In this document: in pieces, positions 1 to 9,270 of the stretch
How the letters are laid out: each line of letters opens with the position of its first letter
Numbering within the stretch: position 1 is the first letter of the stretch
Origin: Oppiella nova
Lineage: Eukaryota > Arthropoda > Arachnida > Sarcoptiformes > Oppiidae
Reading direction: 5' to 3'
DNA length: 21,646 nt
Assembly (NCBI GenBank): GCA_905397405.1
Contig: CAJPVJ010000666.1
Coordinates: 1-21,646, forward strand
The notes under the pieces: model-generated
Seen by the model: only the letters and a program-made list of their open reading frames with translations
What the model was told of the DNA's origin: nothing
The model's database searches: none
Program-made: the position numbers and the translations under genes

Positions 1-1403
1 AAATAGTGAAATAAAATTACACACAAAACTAGACACACATAAGGAATTACAGTGTTATAATCATTTGAATCTAAAAATATTTAATATATTATTAAAATGC
101 ATTCAATGCTCAAATTAATTTATATTATAAAAATAAATTTGAAAGATAATAATTTGTTATAAAAACACATGACATCGTCAAAAGTGTATAAGTAATACTA
201 CAGTATATTGAGTACATAGTACTTGTGTAAAGAAATACTTAAATATTTTTAAAGATACATTTCCCAACAAATTAAATATATTTTAAATTCAATTCAATAA
301 TTCGTGTGAAGATATTAATTTTCAAATTAATTTAAAATTTACTAAAAAACAAGATTTTGTCACTAAAAACTTTTAATGCACTGTAAATAATATCGACATA
401 TAATTACTGAACACATATTAAAGTCGCTTTAAAAAATAATTAAAATTAAAGTAAACATAAATCAAAGAATAACTGATTATTGCTTTGAAATGAAGATTTA
501 GTAATGAAATGGTATTAAAAACACTGTACCCCATATAAAAACATTTTCGACTAATAAATTAATTTTTGTACAAATAGTGTATTAAAAAAGTTAATAAGTT
601 GTGGGAAATAGTGGTCACAGAGTGGCTATTCTGGAAATGCAATAAAACTTATGTGTAGTAATTTGCGAGAAAATTATTTTGCAGAAACTAATTAAATATT
701 CAAATTTCAATTAGAGAAATACGCGGAGAAAGAGATACAAAACTACTAAACGATTATTACTATATTTTTGGCTCTCCTTTAATCACATAATTAGCTTTTA
801 TGCAAACATTACTAAAAGAATTAGTTATTAAAAATTTATCGGAATATAATTATTAGAGATATGATATTATGTAAAGTTATATAAAGTATTAATTAACTGA
901 AATGATTGTGTTTTTTCAAACTATACATTGGGGTCAAAGTAAAAGTTCATATTTTTAGATACCAACTAATATTCTACTGTAGTGTTTAATATAATTTGCA
1001 AAATCGTTACCACATTAACTAATACTAATAAATGGTCGCATAATTATTATTACGAAAATAAAAAATGATTGCATTTCGTGCTAACTCTATAGCGTTTTTA
1101 TTTATTAATAAAAATAACTGAAACCATAATTAATAATATTCAAGAATCGCATGCAATTCACTACACAATAATACCAGTTGTAAAGCACTGGCGAACACGA
1201 CTTCAATTGTCAGACAAATTAATGGACATAATATTCACAGACAATGAATTCATATATAACTCTTATGCCACATATTATGTGTATATTTCTATTAGTACTG
1301 GATTTTTATACTGAAACTATTGTATAAATTAGTTTTCATGAATGTGTGGTAAGTCTTGAATACATTTCATTGATTGTGTGCTATAATCAAAGTGATTGCA
1401 AAC
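1..1403 (-). other. A+T-rich intron of the aristaless/Arx gene (left part outside window)
   Basis: After the donor at 1403-1402 no continuation of the homeodomain (EELAM..., ...VWFQNRRAKW) could be found on the minus strand. The next exon must therefore lie beyond the left edge. The stretch is very A+T-rich with many TTAA/TAAT words, no long microsatellite and no open frame worth reporting. I see no other feature in it. Confidence 0.6.
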
Positions 1404-1609
1404 CTCGTGAATACGTCGGGATAATGAGTGCGTGAGAAGGCCTTCTCGAGCTCTTCCAACTGGAAACTGGTGAAAGTCGTCCGATACCGGCGCTGCTTCC
1501 GCTTCGGGAAGTCCTCCGAGTGGTGGTCACCGCCGCCTCGGATTATGTGTCCGTCCGCCTCGATTTGGTCGCCACTCCGGGGGCGCATTGGGTTGTCGTC
1601 GTCGTCATC
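1404..1609 (-). CDS. al: aristaless/Arx-type homeobox gene, exon with homeodomain residues 1-31
   Basis: The 206-nt exon starts after the acceptor ATAG| with five Asp codons. It continues through a basic KRKQRR segment into the first half of a Paired-class homeodomain: [20 protein letters not shown], then [10 protein letters not shown]. The N-terminal arm, helix 1 and the start of helix 2 are present. [16 protein letters not shown] matches arthropod Aristaless from memory better than vertebrate ARX ([16 protein letters not shown]) or ALX. The exon ends inside Arg31 (AG|GTTTGC, phase 2). To my knowledge this is the same place and phase as the intron in human ARX codon 358. Helix 3 with WFQNRR and any C-terminal OAR motif are not in the window. 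The gene is cut by the window edge; nothing here suggests it is broken. Family assignment is strong, but al versus another Arx-clade paralogue is less certain. Confidence 0.93.
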
Positions 1610-1737
1610 CTATTCCCACATATTATCACACAATTCATTCAATTCATTATCATTTATAGCAATAAATGTCTTGTAATAAGCACTCAAGTCATGACACGAC
1701 TTGCAATAATGGGTCATCTTATTAAAGGCAAACCTAC
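1610..1737 (-). other. intron of the aristaless/Arx gene (128 bp)
   Basis: On the minus strand the intron begins GTAGGT and ends in ATAG. The flanking exons join in phase 0 without a stop: Asp-rich/RHHS on one side and DDDDDN on the other. Reading through the intron instead meets in-frame stops on both sides (at 1714 and directly before 1609), which supports splicing. Confidence 0.8.
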
Positions 1738-2124
1738 CGAATGGTGTCTGTCGTCGTCATCGACTTTAATGCTGAGGTCGTCGTCATCGTCGATGTCAGA
1801 CCGGCTGTGAACGGGAGACACGACTCTCTTGTTATAGAGATCCGATTTGAGTCGTTCGTCGATTTGCGAGATTTTGTCACTTAGGATGTTGTTTGTGTCG
1901 CACCTCTCGAGTACACCCATATCTCTATCCCTGTCTTCGTTGAAGACTAGGTTTGCGATCGAGAATCCGTTCGACCTCTTAATGGATGTCTTGTTGTTGT
2001 TCTGAATAGTGAGAGCCGTCTGGATCTGAGGTGACGTACAACTGATGGTCGGTTTGGTGATGAGTGACAGCGCTTCTGATTGCGTGGGCGATGGCGATGG
2101 TGTGGCCAAAGCGGTAGCTCTCAT
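1738..2124 (-). CDS. al: aristaless/Arx-type homeobox gene, N-terminal coding exon
   Basis: This exon encodes the N-terminal part (129 codons if the ATG at 2124-2122 is the start) of a Paired-like homeodomain transcription factor, which would act in the nucleus. Visible parts are a Ser/Pro/Thr-rich start, an eh1/octapeptide-like motif FSIANLV at residues 54-60 (a known type of Groucho/TLE corepressor docking site) and an acidic run rich in Asp at about residues 110-125. The order eh1, acidic region, homeodomain matches vertebrate ARX. The 3' end is set by the donor TCG|GTAGGT (GT at 1737-1736), which is phase 0 and fits the next exon. The start is uncertain: the frame stays open upstream to 2262 with no ATG (next in-frame stop 2265-2263), so coding could begin in an earlier exon. 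A pyrimidine-rich tract and AG near 2214 is the likeliest acceptor. Confidence 0.8.
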
Positions 2125-2210
2125 GAAATCCAGACCTGTTCTTGTGATGGACTCTGAGAAGGACGGAATCAGATAAGGCTTTTGGTGGTAAGTAGTCGTT
2201 GTGGTCGCGA

Positions 2211-2709
2211 TCTCTTCATTAGTGGGAAATGAAAAAGAAGATGCAATTGAAATATCTTTGAGCTATAGTTTAGTTGAGAGATAATAATTGACTGATAAAG
2301 TAGTGGATAATAAACAAACAAAACAAGACTTTGAGATAAATTAAACTATAGTGTAGTTTAGCGGCGGGTTAGTCATCGCACATGTATTACCTGTCAAAGG
2401 AGCCAGTTTTGACTCCTTTTACAAACCAATTATCAACGAAACAAAATAACACAACAATTGTGTCCACAAAAAATAACTAATAACTTGTGAAGCACTCAAC
2501 AAAAGTTTTTAAAACTTTTTAAAACTTTTTTGTCCAAAAGTTTTAGACAAACTTTTGGCGAACTTATGGGGTATGGAGTAGTGGATCAGTGTTGAGGCTA
2601 TGGAACCGATACTGAGATTGTTGTGTAAGAAGTGTATAGAGTATGGGATGTGTAGAGAGAATGCATGACACGATCGCTCACAACACCGCAGATATGATGA
2701 CTGACTTAC
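2211..2709 (-). other. probable first intron with clustered AAAAGTTTT words and hairpins
   Basis: This stretch lies between the GTAAGT donor (2709) and the likely acceptor near 2214. It holds a cluster of AAAAGTTTT/AAAACTTTT words at 2501-2533. A perfect inverted repeat at 2534-2558 has arms CCAAAAGTTT and AAACTTTTGG around a 5-nt loop. A second hairpin at 2396-2419 has arms AAAGGAG(C)C and G(A)CTCCTTT with one mismatch. The intron limits are inferred. Confidence 0.35.
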
Positions 2710-2898
2710 CGTCGACTCCCTTCACACTCACGAGTGAAGTGATCAATGAGTCCGCCTTCAGAACCACTCGACTCCACCCAAACCACTCGTTCTCTCGCTT
2801 TCTGGGCTTAACTCCAACTCTACGCTCGACTCACAGACTATGAGAGGAATAAGACTTCAATTTATTGCTAACAACTATTTCTAATCACAAAAAATTGC
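2710..2898 (-). other. probable non-coding first exon of the aristaless/Arx gene
   Basis: On the minus strand this less A+T-rich segment ends in CGACG|GTAAGT, a perfect consensus donor (GT at 2709-2708). It has no usable long ATG frame, so it would be 5' UTR, spliced to the coding exon at an acceptor near 2214. The upstream limit is taken as about 30 bp downstream of the TATA-like box at 2921-2930 and is approximate. An alternative or additional donor, CAG|GTAATAC, lies at 2390-2389. The exon is predicted from splice signals and composition only. Confidence 0.4.
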
Positions 2899-2920
2899 AT
2901 TTATTTTTCACATACGCAGA

Positions 2921-2930
2921 CTTTTATATA
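2921..2930 (-). promoter_or_regulatory. TATA-like box upstream of the homeobox gene
   Basis: The minus strand reads TATATAAAAG, a good match to the metazoan TATA consensus. It lies about 210 bp upstream of the GTAAGT donor at 2709. In such A+T-rich DNA the motif can arise by chance, so the call rests mainly on position and orientation. Confidence 0.35.
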
Positions 2931-3478
2931 AAAAACATATAATCTTTTCTCTCTCACTCTTTCTTTCATTCATTGACATCCCTTTTGGCATCCATTTCCC
3001 GTTGCTTACCATAAATCCAAACTTAATTTCAAATGCATTTAAATATAAATCAGAGATTTGTGGTAAAAATACGATTCTATGCAATGAATTATATATCAGT
3101 TATTATTATTATTAGAGTTTAAATAACTTTATATAACGTTCAGTGAATTGCATTAATAATTGGGCGAAACACCAGTATTAACAGTATTAGAGGCAATGTA
3201 ATCAAAACAGTGACTATACGGTGGTGTAGCGCCGGTAATACAATATTAGTAGAACTAGTGCTCAATTATTTTGACATATCATAGCCATAGCTATATCCCA
3301 GAGTCGAAGCCTGAAGTATTGTGTATAATAATCACGCGCTTAGAAATGATAGATCACTTTAATCGCAATAATTCATTGTAATTCATTGCCCCATAACAGT
3401 CCCATCACATTCAGCCCCCTATCATATCATATAAGACAATATAATGTGCAAAACTCGAGCTTCTGGTGATTGCTTCCA

Positions 3479-3482
<4 letters not shown>

Positions 3483-3527
<45 letters not shown>

Positions 3528-3528
3528 N
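3483..3528. repeat. (TC)n microsatellite ending in a single N
   Basis: This is 45 nt of uninterrupted TC followed directly by an undetermined base at 3528 and then TTTT. The N at the tract edge suggests that assembly or consensus calling failed at the repeat. Confidence 0.97.
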
Positions 3529-3598
3529 TTTTACTGCACTTATAAAAGTAATTTATGATAATTTATAACTTATAAACCTGGTTATAGGACTCGTCATT

Positions 3599-3600
<2 letters not shown>

Positions 3601-3635
<35 letters not shown>
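3601..3635. repeat. (CT)n microsatellite
   Basis: This is 35 nt of uninterrupted CT, only 72 bp downstream of the previous TC tract. The two are separated by A+T-rich unique sequence. Confidence 0.97.
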
Positions 3636-3639
<4 letters not shown>

Positions 3640-5480
3640 TTTTCCAAATTATATGAGATTTACATTAATATCATAACACATTAAAACGACATTAGATTTA
3701 AATCTCATTTGCAATGAAAATTCACTCAAAACTCCTAATATATTAATAAATTTAATATTTTTATTACATTTTTCTTCATTTTTCCACATTTTCTGATTAA
3801 TTATAGCTTTAAATGCATTTTATAAAAGCATTTCTCAATTCAAACTGTTTTTTGGTGTTCACATCAAAGTAATTAAATTAAATAAATGCCACTTAAGACT
3901 AAAACAAATCAAGAATTAAATCTTGAATTTCAAGGCAAAAACGGCTTAAAAATTGAATTTCAATTACAGTGTTATTGCAATTGAATTAACTATTTGAGAC
4001 ATTCAAAAACAAGACTATAATAGCCATGTATTGCTTAATACACTCATTGCTTTTCATTAATTGTGAGTCTATTTGTTTCCCCTTTGCTTATAATTTTATA
4101 AGTCTTTAACCGTCAAAAAAATAAATACAAATAAATAAGATTTCATTAATTTTGGCATTAAAATTCAGGTTTGTTTGCTAAGACTTGTTTTCTTATTGAA
4201 TAAATTGGATTAAATGTCATGACTTATACAAATGTTTGTATTCGAGCTAAATTTATCAATTTTAAATTGAATTAAATTAATTGAATCAAGGTTCGTTAGA
4301 TGACTGACAGAGTTCATCTCTAAAAATAGTGTCATTTCGTATTATACAATATATTAGAGGTAATGAAATATAATGAGAATTATTATTATTAAACAATTAA
4401 TTTTTAAAACTAAAATAATGTCAAATAAATAATTAATGCTATAATTGAGGAAATATTATAATGAAAATTTGGGTTATTTTAGACAACAGTAATTGAAATC
4501 TGTTATAAACAATGTTTTTCAATTTGAACACTATATGCGCTTTAAAAAGACTTATTGTGTTATAAATCACATCAAATTACAGCAAAAGGCCAACACTTTG
4601 GCCCAAAATTCATTAAATTATTAAATCATCCTTACATTACCTTTACATTCAATTACTTTTTAGCCTTTCATTTGAATTTAGATTCAAATTAAATTGATTT
4701 TTTGTGCCCTTTTATATAATTGCCTTAAATTATCGTAATTTAGATAACGCTTACATTCAGTACTTTTAATCTGTTTATAAAGTTATTTTTTAAAAGTTTT
4801 ACAAACATTAGATCTAATATTTGTTGCCTCACTTTCTTGGAGACTATCTCCAGACTCGTGAGCTATTTATGTTAAAAATACATTTAAATATACCTCACAT
4901 ATGATGAAAATATGATATTAAATGTAACTTCAATTATTTTAGAGGTGGTCTTCGGTATACTATGTCTGGAGTGAATGGCAGTGAATGTCCTGTATATGAG
5001 AGTTGGATGCAATCAGTGATACATTACTTGCTTTTTAGCCATAATTGTGACCAAAACTAAAGCTGTACTTTCATTGCAAACACTCATTCACTACGAGTTT
5101 AAATGCAATTTAACTCATTATTTGTATTGTATTTGCAATAGTCGTCAGCGAAATGTGTTGTGTTTTGAATACCAAATGAAATGTTTAATAATAATAATAA
5201 GTAGAAAAAGTTAATAATACGGACAGAAAATGAATTTCCAACCACTCGTGCCATTCATACAACAGAATTCACTTTTGCTTTATATTAGTAGAGGAATAGA
5301 GAATAAGGTGTGAAATACAGTACAGTATATTGAATTGTCGGACAAACAATTGCTTTAATAAATTGTTTTATATTTTCACTTAAGTTCATAAATAATCAAA
5401 AAAGAGGAAACAGGGGAACAGGAGCTCGGAATTAGTGCCAATCGATTCAATTGTCAAGAATATCACAAACAATATTACAC

Positions 5481-5482
<2 letters not shown>

Positions 5483-5518
<36 letters not shown>
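5483..5518. repeat. (GA)18 at outer end of inverted repeat 1, left
   Basis: This is a perfect 36-nt GA tract, the mirror of the (TC)18 at 6313-6348. Confidence 0.97.
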
Positions 5519-5521
<3 letters not shown>

Positions 5522-5686
5522 TTCATAAAAAGTGAATATTATTCGCAAAGTTGTTGAACTGAACGCTATTTTTTGCTATATTTTCTCGTTTAGTATTATT
5601 TCACAAATAAGTGTTCGTCTGTCAGGTCTGGCCGTCAGGTATGGCCACCAACGATGTAGGCGTTCGGCCAACCAGTCAAACAAAAT

Positions 5687-5690
<4 letters not shown>

Positions 5691-5732
<42 letters not shown>
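5691..5732. repeat. (GA)n at inner end of left arm of inverted repeat 1
   Basis: A GA tract of 28 nt is followed by a one-base phase slip and more AG units. It is present only on the left inner side; the right arm lacks a matching tract at 6139, so the palindrome ends here. Confidence 0.95.
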
Positions 5733-6139
5733 GTGGTATAATAAGTCTTAACGAGTGTTAAGCACCTCCCTTACCATTGCTGGTGAGGTATGCATATGGA
5801 GTGGAATGTGTATGGATTGTCGCTTTCTTGTCCAATTAGCCCGTGCTGTCTGTCACGTGACCCCACCCTCACTGCTAAGCACTGAGTCGTGTCAAAGACA
5901 GGCACCGACTCATTGAAGGCCTACTCTATACTCTCGCCGTAAGTATTGTTCAAAGAGTGTTGTGAACTCATATTGAAGGCATGAATTGAGAGAATGAAAG
6001 AAAATGTTGAATGAAATTGTGTTTCAATTTCAGAGTATTGGTCTGTCCGTCAGACTACTGGCATAACAGCCTAACAGCTAATTTGCTTCAAAAACACATT
6101 TAACATATCACAGGGCGACGGGTCGGACACAATGATAGG
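5733..6139. promoter_or_regulatory. higher-complexity spacer of inverted repeat 1, candidate regulatory DNA
   Basis: The spacer has more G+C than its surroundings. It contains the 10-bp palindrome GTCACGTGAC (5852-5861, a CACGTG E-box) and a perfect 7-bp inverted repeat TGAGTCG/CGACTCA (5883-5889 and 5906-5912). A donor-like GTAAGT lies on the plus strand at 5939-5944. No frame is convincing as an exon. A regulatory role is inferred from motif content only. Confidence 0.25.
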
Positions 6140-6309
6140 CCATAATTTTGTTTGACTGGTTGGCCGAACGCCTACATCGTTGGTGGCCATACCTGACGGC
6201 CAGACCTGACAGACGAACACTTATTTGTGAAATAATACTAAACGAGAAAATATAGCAAAAAATAGCATTCAGTTCAACAACTTTGCGAATAATATTCACT
6301 TTTTATGAA

Positions 6310-6312
<3 letters not shown>

Positions 6313-6348
<36 letters not shown>
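6313..6348. repeat. (TC)18 at outer end of inverted repeat 1, right
   Basis: This is a perfect 36-nt TC tract, the reverse complement of 5483-5518 and of exactly the same length. Confidence 0.97.
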
Positions 6349-6352
<4 letters not shown>

Positions 6353-8039
6353 CAAATAAAAGTTTTTGAGAAAAATCTCTTTTGTATTTGGATTGCAATG
6401 AAATGAACGCAAAAGATGTGAACAAAAAATGTTTGAATAGTTGAAGTGTTGGGAGAACTAAACTCTTTGAAAGTAATATTTGAGTCTTCATTTGAATCCG
6501 ATTCGTGAATTCAATGAAAGAAAGCACTTAATCATAATAAGGCAGATAATACTGATTACTCAATGGTCTCCCAAATTAATGCTTCAGAGAAGGCTTTTTG
6601 TGTGCATTATATTCATAACAATAATTAGTTTCTCAACAAAATTGAAGTTTGAGATTAGAAATGATATTCAAGTAATGGCTTATCGTTTGCAGATCTGATG
6701 AGTTTGTTATTTATTGAACGATTGAATTCCAGTACAGATTCACGTCTAGAATATTAATGTCAGACTATTTTAAAGCCAATCAAATCAAGTTTTGTTTCTC
6801 CTCTAAACCCTAAGAAAACTTTTCAAATGATGTTTAAATCAAAATTGCAATTTTCAAAACATTTAATTCAAAGGCACTAATAATTTGACACAAATCTGAA
6901 TAAAATAGCTGAAGATTTCATTATAAACGCAATGATTAATGACATTTTGATTGTCATTAAGTTATATAACTAATGATTGCCAGCTATTTCTTTCATTTTC
7001 AAATCACATCATATGATAACACGTTTTAATAAAATTCACGTTTTTCTGTTGGAAACTAAATATATTAAATACATAATCAATGTTTGGCCAAAAATAATTA
7101 AAGCGAAATAAATGGCAAAACTATTAATAGCTGTTTAAACATTTCATTATCTAATAAATACGTTAATGAGTATAAAAAACTAATTTTCAAAATTCAAATA
7201 AAATCGTGATTCAAAGAAAATTGTATTTATTTAAGAGATGAAAAATTGAATGCAATTATTAATTGTAAATGATATTTTTTTAATAATATGGTATTATATT
7301 TATATATTTACAAATTTTGTTTGCGATTCTCGAAATGTCAAAACAATTTGTATATTTATATTCATTTAATTTTCTTTCTTTTACATCAATAATAATATTA
7401 TTTTCTTTATTTTTCTTTCAGTTTTGCAGATATTTATCTGTCGTTTGCTTTTAATTGAAATGATTTCGCTTGAAGTCGAGAAAAACTGACTGAAAATCAA
7501 CAAACGTTTGACATTTCATTAGAAAAAACATTGACTCCAATAATAAAATATATAACTTATTATCGATAATTGCATTTCATTTCTTCAGATTTAATAATAT
7601 TTCCTTTCTTTGCAGCGATTCCTTCAATTCAATACTCATTATAATTGAGTGTATTTTTAGTACATTTTTCATAATTTGTGTGATTATTATATTATATTAA
7701 GAGATAACTTCATCAACAGTTAACAGAAGCACAACTAATCGCTAGCGAACTAACGTAACAGAAAATTGTTCACAAAGTCAACACAACTATTAATTTTGAA
7801 AACATTTTTCTTGTCATTTGCTTTAAAAAGTCTGTAATAATTGCCAAACAATTATGTACCGAAAAAACAATGACTTCAACAGCAAAGGCATTGAAGTTAA
7901 TAACCAATAGATAAACATTTTGAACATATTTTGTAATAAACAACAGGAAATGGTTTGAAAACGGAATCCAATAGTGTATCGGAATTGAGAATTTGTTAGA
8001 TTTTTGGTAAGACCTGATTGAGTACTGGTGCCAACGATT
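6349..8039. other. A+T-rich intergenic DNA
   Basis: This is low-complexity A+T-rich sequence. The minus strand holds a 163-codon open frame (8261-7770). It matches no family I recognise, and its second half is hydrophobic, as expected for chance frames in A+T-rich DNA, so I do not annotate it as a gene. Nothing else was found. Confidence 0.5.
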
Positions 8040-8328
8040 GCTAGACCTAACACCGGTCATAGTAATAACAATGAGTGCACACATTAACCCTTTAATTTGT
8101 GGCCCCCATTGGGGCCGAAATGAGCCGACACAACCACTTTTGCCAATAAAGCTATCGATACATCCGAGCGCTCTATTAATTAAGTCATTAGAGTTAAGCA
8201 AATAAGACGTCCCCTCACTCTCATAATTGGTGTGCAGGACTGGCAGCTGATACTCATTCAAACATCATTTAAGGCCTCATTGCAGCTAACAGTCCTCACT
8301 CTCACTCTTCCCACTCTATAATCATACC

Positions 8329-8332
<4 letters not shown>
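8040..8332. promoter_or_regulatory. complex-sequence island with palindrome and TATCGATA, candidate regulatory element
   Basis: This local rise in complexity sits within A+T-rich flanks. It contains the near-perfect palindrome GGCCCCCATTGGGGCC (8101-8116), TATCGATA (8153-8160, identical to the Drosophila DRE/DREF core) and TTAATTAAGTCATTA-like homeodomain-type sites near 8176-8190. It runs into a pyrimidine-rich stretch and (TC)18. Whether it is an enhancer or a promoter cannot be told from sequence. Confidence 0.3.

Positions 8333-8368
<36 letters not shown>
8333..8368. repeat. (TC)18 microsatellite
   Basis: This is a perfect 36-nt TC tract, the same length as the tracts bounding inverted repeat 1. 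I found no inverted partner arm next to it. Confidence 0.97.
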
Positions 8369-8370
<2 letters not shown>

Positions 8371-8749
8371 CTCAGTACCGCAACAATCGTCGTAATCATG
8401 AGATCAGTAATTGAGCTCTTTTTCAAAGGAAAACATAAAAAATCTTAATCAACAGAAAACGTATACATTTGCTAACAAATAATTTATTATATAATTTGAA
8501 AATTAGCTGTTTCGATGTAATTGTAGTCATATTATAGTAATAGCAAAATTAGTGGAAACCTCAAAAAATGTTATGATATTTGTTTGTATAACTAATAAGA
8601 GCAAAGTATATGATATATCGTATCAATGGTAGGATCTTATAAGTGATTAGTTGGCAATTCATGTTCACAACAGACACAGCAATGAAAAAGTAAATAAAAA
8701 CAAGTTATAGAAGTGTTGTTATATTTAGTGTTGGAGTGTTTGATGGTTT

Positions 8750-9270
8750 ACTAACCATTAGTTTAGCTGACAATAGCTGTGTTGCAACTGTTGGCCAATT
8801 CAGCTGTTGTTGCGATTATATGATGTGTTTGGCGATCAATTACAGCCAAACATAAGAGGATTATTTTGATGGAAATTGCATTCTGTGGCCAAATCTCTCA
8901 TTCCTTACTTCAACTCATTTCTTAATTTCATTCTCCAATTCTGTATATAATATAACTCTATATAACTCTCTCCATAGTCTCTCGTCAGGAGACTTCTTCA
9001 CAGCAAACCTATTGATTAAACGCTACAAAAAGAGGCAAACATTTCAAACTCCTCTTATAAAAAGTGGAAAACAATTGCCAATATCGTGTCCTCCCTATTG
9101 GCCGACACACGCAATACCCGTCTCTATTGCCAAACAATTGACAGCTCTTTTTGCTGGCGATGTGTGTGTTGTGAATGAGTGTCTGCCTCCTCGATATCCC
9201 TGTGCCCACAGCACCACAACCTATCAATTGCTAACTATATGTTTGTATACATTATATGTATGTGTCTGAT
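8750..9270. promoter_or_regulatory. complex-sequence island, candidate regulatory DNA
   Basis: The sequence is less A+T-biased than its flanks, with repeated AGCTG/CAGCTG E-box-like words near 8760-8805. CAATTG words and a TGACAG (TALE-homeodomain-type core) lie near 9137-9145. Overlapping open frames on both strands (9012-9269 plus, 9227-9009 minus) reflect the base composition; neither has a recognisable domain. Function is inferred only. Confidence 0.2.

Larger units (their letters stand above)
2931..5482. other. A+T-rich upstream intergenic DNA
   Basis: I find no gene here. Contents are the two pyrimidine microsatellites listed separately (3483-3527 and 3601-3635), a short (ATT)n at 3100-3115 and an (AAT)n run near 5187-5200. 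The rest is A+T-rich sequence without an open frame of note. By position it is 5' flank of the homeobox gene. Confidence 0.6.
5483..6348. repeat. inverted-repeat (fold-back) element 1, 866 bp with 209-bp arms
   Basis: Left arm 5483-5691 and right arm 6140-6348 are reverse complements and, as far as I can read, identical. Each includes a 36-nt (GA)18/(TC)18 tract at its outer end followed by GATC. The spacer is 448 bp. The same short peptide frame appears on both strands (5532 onward plus, 6299 downward minus) only because of the inversion, so it is not a gene. No target-site duplication is evident next to the GA tracts and no transposase is present. It could be a non-autonomous fold-back DNA element or an assembly artefact. 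Its position is about 2.6 kb upstream of the homeobox gene's putative promoter. Confidence 0.9.

Noticed and set aside
1428-1810. Plus-strand open frames over the homeobox exons (1428-1676, 1520-1810)
   Set aside because: They are antisense shadows of the minus-strand coding exons, which carry a clear homeodomain and matching splice sites.
2643-2843. 66-codon plus-strand frame
   Set aside because: No recognisable domain; it overlaps the putative non-coding first exon of the minus-strand gene, which has a strong donor signal.
5532-6299. Identical peptides encoded on opposite strands at 5532 (plus) and 6299 (minus)
   Set aside because: Explained entirely by the inverted repeat. The frame runs into (GA)n on one side, has no conserved domain and is not a duplicated gene.
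6303-6527. Minus-strand frame ending in an Arg-Glu repeat
   Set aside because: The RERERE run is translated microsatellite; the rest is unrecognised A+T-rich sequence.
9009-9269. Overlapping frames on both strands
   Set aside because: Two-strand openness comes from local base composition; no domain, splice context or start context supports either.
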